From: an uncultured Blastocatellia bacterium
GTDB lineage: Bacteria; Acidobacteriota; Blastocatellia; Chloracidobacteriales; Chloracidobacteriaceae
Reading direction: 5' to 3'
DNA: 64,000 bases
NCBI GenBank assembly: GCA_937934745.1
Contig: CALGZC010000008.1
Location: 32,144-96,143, forward strand
In this document: piece after piece, positions 44,481 through 55,428 of the stretch
How the letters are laid out: each line of letters opens with the position of its first letter
Position numbering within the stretch: position 1 is the first letter of the stretch
Program-made: the position numbers and the translations under genes
Notes under the pieces: generated by a model
Database searches by the model: none
Seen by the model: the letters and a program-made list of their open reading frames with translations, nothing else
What the model was told of the DNA's origin: nothing

Positions 44481-45071
44481 CTAGCCGCCGCCTTTTTTAA
44501 GTTCCACCAAGACTTGCTTCGCCACCGCCTTGAGGGTGTCAAACACACCCGTACCTTTGTAGGCGACCGCTTCAAACACCGGTTCTCCCTTGCGCATCAA
44601 CTCTTTCTTGAGTTCTTCAACCGGCAGGGCGCTCGGTAAGTCCCGTTTGTTGAGCTGCAAGACATACGGGATTTTCATCAAGTCGTAGCCCTGCGCTTTG
44701 AGGTTTTGCTCTAGGTTCCAGAGCGACTCGATGTTGGCATCCATCCGTTCTTCCTGAGAATCGGCAACAAAGACCACGCCGTCCACACCCTTGAGGATCA
44801 GCTTGCGGCTGGCATCGTAGAAAACCTGTCCTGGCACGGTATAGAGATGAAACCGAGTCTTGAAGCCACGTACGGTACCAAGCTCCAGTGGGAGGAAGTC
44901 AAAAAACAGCGTGCGGTCGGTTTCGGTCGCAAGGCTAATCAGCTTGCCTTTTGCCTGCGGTGACGTGGTGTCGTAAATATACTGCAGGTTCGTCGTTTTC
45001 CCGCCGAGACCGGGGCCGTAGTAAACGAGCTTGCAGTTAATTTCACGGGCTGCGTAGTTGATAAACGTCAA
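44481..45071 (-). CDS. mglA: MglA-type small GTPase
   Basis: A 196-residue Ras-like GTPase. P-loop [14 protein letters not shown] (residues 17-30), then [50 protein letters not shown] (in part) where the switch II DxxG is TVPG as in MglA, and QLNKRD for base recognition. MglA sets front-rear cell polarity and drives motility in Myxococcus; MglB is its GTPase-activating partner. mglB lies just upstream on the same strand and a terminator follows, so this is an mglB-mglA unit. Confidence 0.94.
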   Translation of the reverse strand: MTFINYAAREINCKLVYYGPGLGGKTTNLQYIYDTTSPQAKGKLISLATETDRTLFFDFLPLELGTVRGFKTRFHLYTVPGQVFYDASRKLILKGVDGVVFVADSQEERMDANIESLWNLEQNLKAQGYDLMKIPYVLQLNKRDLPSALPVEELKKELMRKGEPVFEAVAYKGTGVFDTLKAVAKQVLVELKKGGG

Positions 45072-45108
45072 GGCCGGCTACTCCTCAGACTACTCAGGAA
45101 CAGAACCT

Positions 45109-45146
45109 GTACACAAGCGTTGGTGTTGTACACAAGCGTTGGTGTT
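45109..45146. repeat. Two tandem copies of a 19-base repeat between mglB and mglA
   Basis: GTACACAAGCGTTGGTGTT occurs at 45109-45127 and again at 45128-45146 without a gap. A second, shorter doubling (CAGTCAGAAAA, 45170-45180 and 45185-45195) overlaps the mglB end. They sit in the mglB-mglA spacer. Confidence 0.85.
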
Positions 45147-45183
45147 GCTTGATGTTGGCTACAACTTCTCAGTCAGAAAACAA

Positions 45184-45681
45184 TCAGTCAGAAAATAAGT
45201 TGTCAATATCGTCTTCGGTGATTTCAGCAAATGGCGATTCCAGGTTGACGCCGCGTGCCTTTTCTTCTTCAACTTTACGCGCGATAGCCTCTAAGACTTC
45301 TGCCATATCCGTTGCAGCGCGTTTGACCCGTAGGCGCACCAGACCGAGACTAGAGCGCTCGTCAAAAATGACGACCAGAATGACGCGCTGCGCCACAATG
45401 GAAATGTGGATGTTATCCCGCTCTCCCTCATGCGAGAGAACTGGAAACTCCTTCTCACCAACCAGGTGCGCCAAGGCATCCGTTGCTGCGACATTACCTG
45501 CTGTCAAAGATGCCAAACTAGTGGTGTCAATCGCGCCAACGTCTCCGTGGTCTGCGATTTTCTGACCGTTTTTGTCGATCAGAAAGACCATGCGCGCGTT
45601 GGCGTCTTCGCACAAGCGGGCAATGATGTTCTTAATTTGCTGGTATTCTTCGCCGTAGAGCACCAGCGCGGCATTCGACAT
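45184..45681 (-). CDS. mglB: MglB-type roadblock/LC7 protein
   Basis: A 165-residue roadblock-domain protein: VLYGEEYQQIKNIIARLCEDANARMVFLIDKNGQKIADHG (in part), LASLTAGNVAATDALAHLVGE, and the C-terminal helical tail with ITEDDIDNLFSD. MglB forms dimers that stimulate GTP hydrolysis by MglA and keep it away from the lagging cell pole. mglA lies 112 bases downstream in the same direction; the spacer holds tandem repeats. The pair suggests a polarity or gliding system; the remaining motility genes are not in this window. Confidence 0.92.
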   Translation of the reverse strand: MSNAALVLYGEEYQQIKNIIARLCEDANARMVFLIDKNGQKIADHGDVGAIDTTSLASLTAGNVAATDALAHLVGEKEFPVLSHEGERDNIHISIVAQRVILVVIFDERSSLGLVRLRVKRAATDMAEVLEAIARKVEEEKARGVNLESPFAEITEDDIDNLFSD

Positions 45682-45966
45682 GCTCTAACGTCCTCGCCGA
45701 GAAAGGTAGCGCACGCTGCCCGGTTTGGCTATCCCCCAATTCCCAGCGCAGCCATCGTCTCCGCCCAAAGTTGTGGCCGATGCCTTTGCCTCAGTCACCC
45801 TCACGTTGGTTACTCCAAAAAGCATGAGCCGGCGCTACCAAGTCCGACTCCTCCCACAACGCACCGCGCACAGCGAGCCTTGTTTGGGACTTTGTCTGAA
45901 GCGATAGCTTCATAGCACAGGCAGAAAAAAGCTTTCAAGGGCATTTGTCGGCTTCGCAGTCAAGGG

Positions 45967-46707
45967 TCACGCGCCGGACACGGCTGCCAACAGCCGCGGG
46001 ACAATATCGCCTGCTTGACCACGCAGTGACAGCGTGACATGGGGCGTCAAGTCAGTCGCTTCGGGATTGACTTCAATGACGGCTGCCCCTGCATCGCGGG
46101 CGGCGAAGGGAATCAGGGCAGCTGGATAGACGACGCCTGACGTTCCGATCACTAAACACACATCGCACCGTGTCGCTGCAATTTCGGCGGTTTCAAACGC
46201 CCCTGCCGGTAGCATTTCCCCAAACAAGACAACGTCTGGGCGGAGCGGTTCGTCACCTTCTCCACGCGGGGGCAACGTCGGCAGCGGCGCATCGGGCAAG
46301 TCGTACTGCTTCCCTGTGCGCAGCCCACGCCCACGCCAGAGATTGCCGTGCAGCTCAACGACACGTGTGCTGCCCGCTTTTTGGTGCAGGCCGTCCACAT
46401 TTTGGGTAACGACCAAAAACTCGGCAAAGTGTTTCTCTGCTTGCGCAATGGCGATGTGTGCGGCATTCGGCGCAGCAGCTTTCAGCCGTGTGCGCCGATA
46501 GTCAAACCACTCCCACGCGGTCGTGAGGTCCTGCTCAAGCAGTCCGATGGACGACGCAATGGCTGCCGGCATGCCTTTCCACGTGGCATCTTGGCCGCGA
46601 AAGGTGGGAACGCCCGACTCGGCCGATATCCCCGCGCCGGTAAATACCACGACACGTTTTGCCTGCGTCAGATAGTGCTGCGCCTGCCGTTGTTGTGCTT
46701 CGGTCAT
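45967..46707 (-). CDS. Sir2-family NAD-dependent deacylase lacking the zinc cysteines
   Basis: A 246-residue sirtuin of the CobB/SIRT5 class. NAD-site motifs GAGIS (24-28), TFRG (35-38), TQNVDGLH (101-108) and catalytic His120 in ELHGNLW are all present, as are [12 protein letters not shown] and [11 protein letters not shown]. The four cysteines that bind structural zinc between His120 and RPDVV are absent; that stretch ([13 protein letters not shown] .. [13 protein letters not shown]) has none. In the acyl-specificity motif YxxR the Tyr is Phe68, with Arg71 kept. GGGAGG lies 9 bases before ATG 46707. It is the last gene after eno, psd and pssA. Confidence 0.9.
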   Translation of the reverse strand: MTEAQQRQAQHYLTQAKRVVVFTGAGISAESGVPTFRGQDATWKGMPAAIASSIGLLEQDLTTAWEWFDYRRTRLKAAAPNAAHIAIAQAEKHFAEFLVVTQNVDGLHQKAGSTRVVELHGNLWRGRGLRTGKQYDLPDAPLPTLPPRGEGDEPLRPDVVLFGEMLPAGAFETAEIAATRCDVCLVIGTSGVVYPAALIPFAARDAGAAVIEVNPEATDLTPHVTLSLRGQAGDIVPRLLAAVSGA

Positions 46708-46723
46708 ACCGCTTGCCCTCCCG

Positions 46724-47644
46724 CTACTGAACGGTTTCCGCAACCGAGGTCGGCGAAGATACCTTGCGGCGAAAAAGGCCGGCCAACTTGCCGGCCGGCC
46801 CCTGACCGGCGTAGAGGGTAGCCAAAATCAACAGTGTCCACTCAGAGTAGTTATACACGAGGAAAATCAGCAGCCCCAGCGACAGCAATGCCACTTGCGG
46901 ATGGCGCGTGTAGGGCCCGAGATCCTTGAAGCTGTTGAAGCGCAGGGTGCTGATCATCAACAGCGCAAGTGTGAGTGCCAGCACAAACAGGCCACAGGCC
47001 CACTCGACCGGCGTCACAGTAAACGTCCACCCAAACAAACGGTAAGAGGTTTCCTGATAAACCACCGGAAGCGGCGCGAAATGGACAACTGCTGCCAACA
47101 AACCGGCCGCCGCCGGCGTTGGCAATCCGACGAAAAAGCGTTTGGCGGTTTTGGCGTTTGGGTCTTGAGTGTACGAGTCCGACGGAAGCGGTTTGGTCGC
47201 CTGGACGTTGAACCGCGCCAACCGCAACGCACAGCAGATTAGGTGGATGAACGCCGCCCCCCAGGCCAGCTTCTGAAACGAAGGAAGACCTGAAAACCCC
47301 CACGCATAGATCAACACGGCCGGCGCGATACCGAAACTCAGCACATCCGCCAAACTGTCCAACTGCACCCCGAACTCACTGGTGGCGTTGACCAACCGCG
47401 CAATCCGGCCATCTAAAAAGTCACACAACACCGACCACCCGATGCACAGTGCGGCAATGTCAAAGTGACGTGCCGCGTTTTCCGGCTCGTTGAGCGCAAT
47501 GAACTTATAGCCCTTGAGCGTTTCGACAACGGCATAAAAGCCCATGTAAATGTTGATGCAGGTGATAAAGCTCGGTAGGACGTACACGCCCTTGCGTAGG
47601 CGGCGGCGCGCAAGACGTTGCTTGGCTTCTGTTCCACGATTCAT
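46724..47644 (-). CDS. pssA: CDP-diacylglycerol-serine O-phosphatidyltransferase
   Basis: A 306-residue integral membrane enzyme with about 8 hydrophobic segments, making phosphatidylserine. The CDP-alcohol phosphotransferase motif DGRIAR-x8-G-x3-D-x3-D is intact (DFLDGRIARLVNATSEFG and QLDSLADVLSFG). It is a long form with extra C-terminal helices. The ATG at 47644 is chosen; the frame runs on to 47716, inside psd. psd lies 46 bases upstream and sir2 16 bases downstream on the same strand, so phosphatidylserine made here can be decarboxylated by the neighbour to phosphatidylethanolamine. Confidence 0.93.
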   Translation of the reverse strand: MNRGTEAKQRLARRRLRKGVYVLPSFITCINIYMGFYAVVETLKGYKFIALNEPENAARHFDIAALCIGWSVLCDFLDGRIARLVNATSEFGVQLDSLADVLSFGIAPAVLIYAWGFSGLPSFQKLAWGAAFIHLICCALRLARFNVQATKPLPSDSYTQDPNAKTAKRFFVGLPTPAAAGLLAAVVHFAPLPVVYQETSYRLFGWTFTVTPVEWACGLFVLALTLALLMISTLRFNSFKDLGPYTRHPQVALLSLGLLIFLVYNYSEWTLLILATLYAGQGPAGKLAGLFRRKVSSPTSVAETVQ

Positions 47645-47690
47645 GGCGCTCCGATTCGGACATGAAGAGGGCAACCGACGGCAGCAGAGC

Positions 47691-48329
47691 TTAGTCCGGC
47701 AGGCGAATCCGTCCAATAACGGTTACTCCCCCGACCACGCGTTCACCCTGCCGCACACAGAGGGTGACTTCCGGCGGCACGATCAAGTCCGTCCGCGAAC
47801 TGAACTTGATGAGGCCAATCCGCTCGCCGCACGCGACATAGTCGCCGACTTGTTTCCAGAGAACACACCGGCGCGCAATGAAGCCGGCGATCTGCTTGAG
47901 CGTCACTGTGATGCGCTCGCCTTCGAGCGTCAGGATGGACTGCTCATTGACAAGCGCTGCATCTTCGCGCAGCGCACTCGTGAACCGTCCGGGGCGATGC
48001 AGCATTTCCCGAATCACACCCGCAATTGGAGCGCGATTGATGTGCACATCCAGCGGCGACAGGAAAATACTCACCAGCCAGGGCGACGCCGGATCGTCAG
48101 GCACAACCGGCCCAAGCCGTGTAATCACGCCGTCGGCCGGGGCTACCACCACATCATCGCCGGCCGGGATCGCGCGCTCCGGGTCGCGGAAAAAATACGC
48201 GACAAACGCGGTCAAGATGCCGAGCAGCCCGACGAACCACCACAGCCCTGGAAACCAGCCAGCTGCCACGGCCGTCACCACCGCGGCCGCGCCACACCAC
48301 AGCAAATATGGGTAAGCCTCCCTTGCCAT
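47691..48329 (-). CDS. psd: Phosphatidylserine decarboxylase (short, Psd-A type)
   Basis: A 212-residue proenzyme with two N-terminal hydrophobic segments (WCGAAAVVTAVAAG and LWWFVGLLGILTAFVAYFF). Family blocks: FFRDPER, VAPADGVIT, SIFLSPLDVHINRAPIAG, QIAGFIARRCV. The enzyme cuts itself to make a pyruvoyl group, normally at Gly-Ser in an FGSRxD context. Here the site reads FSSRTD (176-181), so the residue before the new pyruvoyl Ser178 is Ser, not Gly. The DNA at about 47799-47804 (minus AGT TCG) supports this. pssA is next downstream, eno 27 bases upstream. Confidence 0.92.
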   Translation of the reverse strand: MAREAYPYLLWCGAAAVVTAVAAGWFPGLWWFVGLLGILTAFVAYFFRDPERAIPAGDDVVVAPADGVITRLGPVVPDDPASPWLVSIFLSPLDVHINRAPIAGVIREMLHRPGRFTSALREDAALVNEQSILTLEGERITVTLKQIAGFIARRCVLWKQVGDYVACGERIGLIKFSSRTDLIVPPEVTLCVRQGERVVGGVTVIGRIRLPD

Positions 48330-48356
48330 TGCCCACTTGAACTGGCGGCCGCCGCC

Positions 48357-50100
<1,744 letters not shown>

Positions 50101-50676
50101 ATGCGCCTACCAACCAGTTTGCTGATATTTTCTCTGACGTTCTTCCTGTGTTTTGGACTCCTCCCTAGTGCGGCGTTTGCCCAGTGCAACATGCGCGTGA
50201 TGGACCTCCGTGAACTCATCCTCAGCGCCGATTTGATTGCGCGCGTCCGGGTGCGCACGACCAAGAGCATTCGCAACCCAATGTACAATCAGATTGCGGT
50301 GCTTGAGGTCCTCGAAGTCATTTACGGCGACCCACGGCGGCAGGAAGTGCGCGTGTGGGCGATGAGTACGATGTACTGCGCCCGCGATGTGTACGCGCCC
50401 CAACAGGAAATGCTGGTCTTTTTGGCGCGTGACCAAACGCTGTTTCACACAGTCAACTGGCAGTACGGGCAATTTTTAGTCACCAATGACACCGTTGAAG
50501 ATTGGCGTAGCCGAGATTGGCGTAGCCGCCGCGACGATCGTCCGGCAACCGAACCGGGCGCTGAACCACGCCGAACGGACGTGCCGCTGGGGCAACCGCG
50601 CCCCTTTGCGGAAGTCAAGCAGGAAATCTTGACGCTCCTTGAGGAAGCCCGGCGGAACGGCAAGGCGCAGCGCTGA
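50101..50676 (+). CDS. Exported protein of unknown function
   Basis: A 191-residue protein with a clear signal peptide (LLIFSLTFFLCFGLLPSAAFAQ) and a first mature Cys. The body starts MRVMDLRELILSADLIARVRVRTTKS, followed by VLEVLEVIYGDPRRQEVRVW and a YCARDVYAPQQEMLVFLARD block, a pattern seen in small periplasmic beta-barrel proteins of acidobacteria and deltaproteobacteria (OB-like). No named family. A 15-base in-frame duplication (50500-50529) repeats WRSRD/WRSRR. The frame is open upstream to 49681, but the signal peptide fixes ATG 50101. Confidence 0.75.
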   Translation: MRLPTSLLIFSLTFFLCFGLLPSAAFAQCNMRVMDLRELILSADLIARVRVRTTKSIRNPMYNQIAVLEVLEVIYGDPRRQEVRVWAMSTMYCARDVYAPQQEMLVFLARDQTLFHTVNWQYGQFLVTNDTVEDWRSRDWRSRRDDRPATEPGAEPRRTDVPLGQPRPFAEVKQEILTLLEEARRNGKAQR

Positions 50677-50840
50677 TAAGCGCTTCTGATGGCGGCACTG
50701 AATGCAGGCGTCACCATCGGCGGTGCTTCCGCTGCGGGGAGAGATGGCACGGGTGACGGCACCCTCGCTGCCGAGCAGGGGCTTCCCAGGGAGGATGGGG
50801 CGACATTCCGGCAGCAAGGGTGTCAAGGGGCGCTTGACGG

Positions 50841-51497
50841 TTATTTCCCGTTGACGCGCGTGTACAGCCGCCGGGCCTGATTGCGGGCAATGAGTGACAG
50901 CCGCAAATCGTTGGCCAGACTTGCCAGTAAGTCGGCCAGTGCCGTCGGTTCGGCAATGCGTTGGGCATTGAGGTCGGCTTCTAAGTGGCTGAGCAGTTGC
51001 GGCATGTCAAGCGGCTGATAGCGGCGCGCCGTTTCAATTTGGTTGATCCGTTGGTGCTGGGTGACGAGACCGCGAAAAAAGCGGCCCAGCTCCGCTACGG
51101 CCGGTTGTTGGGTGTACGTGAAGGCAATTGAGACCGGTGCGCCGTTCACAAGCAGCGTCAGCTTACTCAAGCCGAGGTTAGCATGTTTGTCCGAAGGCGG
51201 TACCGGCGGCAATCCTGCGACTTGGGTTGCCAGTCGTTGCAGCCGCACCAGAGACTCCGAGCGCAAGGTAATCGGCACGCGGACAGGCTCAGGCGTATCT
51301 TTCTCGCTGTACTCCAGCGAGCCACGCCCCGCAGCATCCAAAACCACCACAATGTGTGTGACTGGGAAGTTCGGTTGCTCAAACTCGTAACGGTAGGTTG
51401 CTTCCTGCGGGGCAGCCTGTGTTACCAGACCAACGCTGCCCCCTGTCAGCAGGGATAACCCCAGCACCACAGCTTGTCCAGAGCGTCGTAGCGTCAC
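50841..51497 (-). CDS. Exported protein of unknown function, coupled to acyl-CoA synthetase
   Basis: A 218-residue protein from GTG 51497, with a signal-like N-terminus (VVLGLSLLTGGSVGLVTQAAPQ). The mature part is a beta-rich region (THIVVVLDAAGRGSLEYSEKD and SLVRLQRLATQVAGLPPVP) and a helical C-terminus. No family recognised. Its start overlaps the stop of the acyl-CoA synthetase gene by 4 bases (GTGA), so it is translated from the same message. Confidence 0.7.
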   Translation of the reverse strand: MTLRRSGQAVVLGLSLLTGGSVGLVTQAAPQEATYRYEFEQPNFPVTHIVVVLDAAGRGSLEYSEKDTPEPVRVPITLRSESLVRLQRLATQVAGLPPVPPSDKHANLGLSKLTLLVNGAPVSIAFTYTQQPAVAELGRFFRGLVTQHQRINQIETARRYQPLDMPQLLSHLEADLNAQRIAEPTALADLLASLANDLRLSLIARNQARRLYTRVNGK

Positions 51498-53119
51498 AGT
51501 TTGCCTTCAGCGTACATCTGACGTAGCGCCTTTTTGTCAAACTTCCCAACGGAAGTTTTGGGGATGCTTTCAATAAAGCGAAATTCGTCAGGAATCCAGA
51601 ACTTCGCACAGTGGGTCGCCACCAACTCGTGCAACTCCTCCGGCATGGGGCGGTCGTTGGAATCGCGTGGAACAATGAGCGCCAAGGGGCGTTCGCTCCA
51701 TTTTTCGTTGGGAATGGCAATGACGGCTGCTTCCAGCACCTTTGGATGCGCCATGATGACATTTTCGAGGGTAACACTGGAAATCCACTCGCCGCCGCTT
51801 TTGATGAGGTCTTTTGTCCGGTCAGTGATGGTGAGTAATCCCTTGGGATCGATGGTCGCAACGTCCCCCGTGCGAAACCAGCCGTCCGGGGTAAACTGGG
51901 CGGCAGCGGAGTTATCGTTGTAGTAGGCGCTGGCAATCCACGGCCCCCGGACCTGAATTTCCCCAACCGATTGACCGTCCCACGGCAATTCCCGGCCATC
52001 CTCGCCGACCAAACGCATTTCAACGCCCGGCGGGGCGTAGCCCTGATGGGTTTTGATGGCAATCCGCTCATCCAGCGAAAGATCTTTCCGCGCAACGAGC
52101 GTCCCGGTCGACGTCCCCATCGGAGACATTTCCGTCATGCCCCAGGCGTGGACGACCGGAATGCCAAGCTCTTTTTCGTAAGCTTCAATCCATTTCTTGG
52201 GGAAGGCTGCCCCGCCGACAATCAGCGCCCGCAGACTGGATACGTCAAACCCATGCGTCCGAATGGCTTGGTACATCCCAATCCAGAGTGTGGGCACACC
52301 GGCTGCCACGGTCACCTTTTCATCCTGAATGAGCTGCGCCAGCATCTCCGGCTTCAGATGCGGCCCCGGCAACACCAGCTTGAACCCAAGCGAGGCGCTC
52401 AAGTAAGGCAGCGCCCAGGCGTTGGCGTGAAACATCGGCACGACGGCGATGACCGTATCGGTACTGGACAGCGAGAGGGCATCGCCGGCACCGGCGGCAA
52501 TCGTGTGAATGAACTGTGACCGGTGACTGTAGAGCACCCCCTTCGGATTGCCCGTCGTCCCGCTGGTGTAACATAGGCCTGCCGCCGCACGTTCATCGAG
52601 GGTCGGAAAAACAAAGGTTTCAGGTTCGTCGTGCAGAAGCGCTTCGTAGTGCAGCACGTCGGGTAGTGCCGTCTGAAAGTTTGGAGGGGCATTGATGATG
52701 ATGTACCGCTCAACACTGCGCAAATGTGGCTGGATGGCTTCAAGCACCGGAACCAGGCTGGCGTCGGCGAAGATAAACCTGTCTTCGGCATGGTTGATCA
52801 CATATGCCAACTGTTCCGGTGACAGGCGGAGGTTGAGTGTGTGCATAACAGCCCCGTAACAGGGGACGGCGAAGTACAGCTCAAGGTGTTGGTAGTGATT
52901 CCACGCCAGGGAAGCAACGCGATCGCCGAGCTGTACACCGAGCTTTGTCAGTGCGTTCGCCAAACGACAGATACGCCGGTAGGCATCCCCGTATGTGTAG
53001 CGGTGCAGTACGCCATCAGGTTGTTTGGTGACAATTTCAACGTCGTGGTGGTAACGCCGCGCACGTTCGAGAAAGTGCGTCATTGTCAGCGGATAATCCA
53101 TCATCAGGCCGTGTAGCAT
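51494..53119 (-). CDS. Medium/long-chain fatty-acid-CoA ligase
   Basis: A 541-residue ANL-superfamily enzyme that adenylates a carboxylic acid and joins it to CoA. Motifs: the P-loop-like YTSGTTGNPKGVLYSH, VVPMFHANAWALPY, VVHAWGMTEMSPMGT, GWFRTGDVATIDPKGLLTITDRTKDLIKSGGEWIS (in part) and the catalytic Lys in PKTSVGKFDKKALR. The closest match is to medium/long-chain acyl-CoA synthetases of the AlkK type. Substrate chain length is not certain. The exported unknown gene overlaps its stop. It diverges from the M48 protease gene. Confidence 0.9.
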   Translation of the reverse strand: MLHGLMMDYPLTMTHFLERARRYHHDVEIVTKQPDGVLHRYTYGDAYRRICRLANALTKLGVQLGDRVASLAWNHYQHLELYFAVPCYGAVMHTLNLRLSPEQLAYVINHAEDRFIFADASLVPVLEAIQPHLRSVERYIIINAPPNFQTALPDVLHYEALLHDEPETFVFPTLDERAAAGLCYTSGTTGNPKGVLYSHRSQFIHTIAAGAGDALSLSSTDTVIAVVPMFHANAWALPYLSASLGFKLVLPGPHLKPEMLAQLIQDEKVTVAAGVPTLWIGMYQAIRTHGFDVSSLRALIVGGAAFPKKWIEAYEKELGIPVVHAWGMTEMSPMGTSTGTLVARKDLSLDERIAIKTHQGYAPPGVEMRLVGEDGRELPWDGQSVGEIQVRGPWIASAYYNDNSAAAQFTPDGWFRTGDVATIDPKGLLTITDRTKDLIKSGGEWISSVTLENVIMAHPKVLEAAVIAIPNEKWSERPLALIVPRDSNDRPMPEELHELVATHCAKFWIPDEFRFIESIPKTSVGKFDKKALRQMYAEGKL

Positions 53120-53440
53120 AGGCAGCCTTTCCCTCCTTGCGTGGCAGAGAGTGTGCTGTACAATTGCGCCCTGCGGACCGTAGGCCGGAAAAACGCCGGG
53201 CCGGACAGCGGGTGCCAGTTATGGCGCATCGCAGAAGAACGATGCCGTAACCTTCATGACGCAGCCTGGGCAAATCCGGTCGGTGACCGCAGAGTATGGC
53301 GCAGGTTGACCCTTCGGGTCTGAAGTCTAGGTGTTAGACAACGTGTTGGGATGATACGCATGCAGCAAAAAGATTGGAAGTCCACACGAGGCTATCCGGC
53401 AGGTGCAGTGGTCCATATGCCAGCCGTGAGATGCTCTGTG

Positions 53441-54772
53441 ATGACGCGCATCAAGTCGGGGCTGGCCGTTGCGTTGTTACTGTTTGGCCTGGTCGGTTCT
53501 ACCGTGTGGGGTGGCGACCGGACGCGTCCGACGGAACCAAACCCCTACGATAAATTCCGTCGTCTGGACGACCGGACCCGCTCGCGTGGCGCCATGTCAC
53601 TGCGCGATGAGCTGGCTTTTGCCGAGATGGCCCACCAGGAAATCGCCAAGCAGTACCGCTTGGTCAACGATCCGGTCATCGTGGCATATGTGAATCGAGT
53701 CGGTCAGCGCGTGGCCGAAGTGTCCGGTCGTCCTAACCTACCGTACCAGTTCTACGTTGTGGACAACGATCAGATTAATGCCTTCACACCCGGCGGGGGG
53801 CGCATCTACATCCACACAGGGTTGCTCAAGCAGGCGACGACGGAGGGGCAGGTTGCCGCGGTTCTGGCGCACGAGGTCGGTCACAATGTTGGGTACCACC
53901 TGAGCGCAACGCTTCGGCGGGCACAGACGACCGGTATTTTGGTCGGCATTGCCGGTGCCATTCTCGGCAATGGGGTGGCAGGTTCGCTGGCACAACTGGG
54001 CATTGCGTTGGTTGCCAATGGGACGATGTTCAAACGGTCGCGTGATCAGGAACGGGAGGCGGATTTCCTCGGCCTCTACGACCTGTACCATGCCGGCTAC
54101 AACACCGATGAGATGAACAACATGTTTCGCCTGCTGGCGTCGCTAATGCGGCGCAATCCTGGCGCATTTGACAAAATTTTTGCTTCACATCCCCCACCGG
54201 CCGAACGGCTTCGAAACACGCAACGTGAAATTCTACAGCATCTGGTCGGCTCCGATCGCCGGGGAGTCCGCACGACACAGGAATTTGTCAACATTCAGCG
54301 CCGACTGGGCGTGACCGGCCGCGCACTCCCACCATCCCCGGAGGATGAGGATGCCATCCTGACGGCAGGCGATGTGAGCGACGACCCCTCTGAGCCGCAG
54401 AGTGCTGAGGTGACGTATGAGGAGGCGGAGAAAATCTTTGCCCGTGCCGGACTTCGGTCTGTCACGCCGCTGCGCGCCGTGCGGGGGGACCTGCTCGGTG
54501 GTACACGCCTGACCGACACGGTGATTGCCTATGCGGACAACGGACGTGTGGGCGCGTTGGTCGATCTTGGGGGGCGTATCTATCCCCTTCAGGTTGAACA
54601 TCAGGGGCAGGTGCAATTGGTGTTGCCGCTGCAGCCGGACGATGTTATGGCCGTTGGCATTATCCCTGTCGCCAGTCGCCGTCGGGCGCAAGTTGTGGTG
54701 GTCAGCCGCAAACGGGGTGAGTATGTTTGGGAGTGGACCGGTCGCGGCTTCCGCTACCTTGGAGAGCAGTAG
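53441..54772 (+). CDS. Exported M48-family metalloprotease (BepA/LoiP-like)
   Basis: A 443-residue protein from ATG 53441, with a signal peptide (IKSGLAVALLLFGLVGSTVWGG); the frame is open to 53351 and that start cannot be excluded. The zinc motif HEVGH (in VLAHEVGHNVGYHL) and the third-ligand region RDQEREADFLGLY are intact, as are INAFTPGGGRIYIHTGLL and ASHPPPAERL. The C-terminal 140 residues are an added beta-rich domain not seen in BepA. M48 proteases of this type work in the periplasm on outer-membrane proteins. The fur-like gene follows 48 bases later. Confidence 0.9.
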   Translation: MTRIKSGLAVALLLFGLVGSTVWGGDRTRPTEPNPYDKFRRLDDRTRSRGAMSLRDELAFAEMAHQEIAKQYRLVNDPVIVAYVNRVGQRVAEVSGRPNLPYQFYVVDNDQINAFTPGGGRIYIHTGLLKQATTEGQVAAVLAHEVGHNVGYHLSATLRRAQTTGILVGIAGAILGNGVAGSLAQLGIALVANGTMFKRSRDQEREADFLGLYDLYHAGYNTDEMNNMFRLLASLMRRNPGAFDKIFASHPPPAERLRNTQREILQHLVGSDRRGVRTTQEFVNIQRRLGVTGRALPPSPEDEDAILTAGDVSDDPSEPQSAEVTYEEAEKIFARAGLRSVTPLRAVRGDLLGGTRLTDTVIAYADNGRVGALVDLGGRIYPLQVEHQGQVQLVLPLQPDDVMAVGIIPVASRRRAQVVVVSRKRGEYVWEWTGRGFRYLGEQ

Positions 54773-54820
54773 CGAAGCACCGCTCTGGGTCAAGAGCTAT
54801 TTTCGGAGGCAGTCTGGGGT

Positions 54821-55384
54821 ATGCCAGAACATCAGCGGACGACAGCGACATTGTCTCCATCCGCAGAGGTTAGGCGGCCGCCTGATGCATTTCGTGAAGA
54901 GTTTGAGCTTTTTCACCGTTACTTGGTCAAACACCGTCTTAAACGAACGGCCCAGCGCGACTTGATTTTGCGGACGTTTCTGGAAACCGAGGCGCACCTG
55001 AGCGTTGAGGAACTCTACGAGCTGGTCAAGAAACGGGATAAAACTGTTGGCTTTACAACAGTTTATCGCACGTTGCGGCTACTGGTCGAAGCGAAGCTGG
55101 CCCGTGAAGTCAATTTCAACGACGGGCGTGCACGGTACGAACACGAATACAACCACGATCACCATGACCATCTCATCTGCACCGAATGCGATGCGCTGAT
55201 TGAGTTTTTCAACCCCGAAATTGAGCGCCTACAAGAAGAAATCGCCAAACAGTACGGCTTCGTCATCTCCGATCACAGTCATCGGGTGTTTGGAATGTGC
55301 GAGGCTTACTACACCAACGGCGAGGACTACCCCCCCTATTGTCGCAAGCGCCCGGGTACGATTTCAGGCGGAGAACCACGTTGA
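54821..55384 (+). CDS. fur: Fur-family metal-dependent regulator
   Basis: A 187-residue protein with a Fur fold: winged helix [31 protein letters not shown] (in part) and [18 protein letters not shown], then the metal-binding region with [22 protein letters not shown] (in part) containing the His-rich site and the CXXC. The second zinc cysteine pair is partly replaced ([19 protein letters not shown]). It could be Fur, Zur or a peroxide sensor; the HxHHDH pattern favours Fur. It lies between the M48 protease and the deacetylase gene, same strand. Confidence 0.9.
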   Translation: MPEHQRTTATLSPSAEVRRPPDAFREEFELFHRYLVKHRLKRTAQRDLILRTFLETEAHLSVEELYELVKKRDKTVGFTTVYRTLRLLVEAKLAREVNFNDGRARYEHEYNHDHHDHLICTECDALIEFFNPEIERLQEEIAKQYGFVISDHSHRVFGMCEAYYTNGEDYPPYCRKRPGTISGGEPR

Positions 55385-55428
55385 CCGCGCCCTAGGTAGG
55401 GCCGGCACACAGAGGGGCTGCGGACGGC

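Noticed and set aside
45897..45912. TGAAGC-GATA-GCTTCA hairpin as the sir2 terminator
   Set aside because: The stem is only 6 bp and no T-run follows on either strand.
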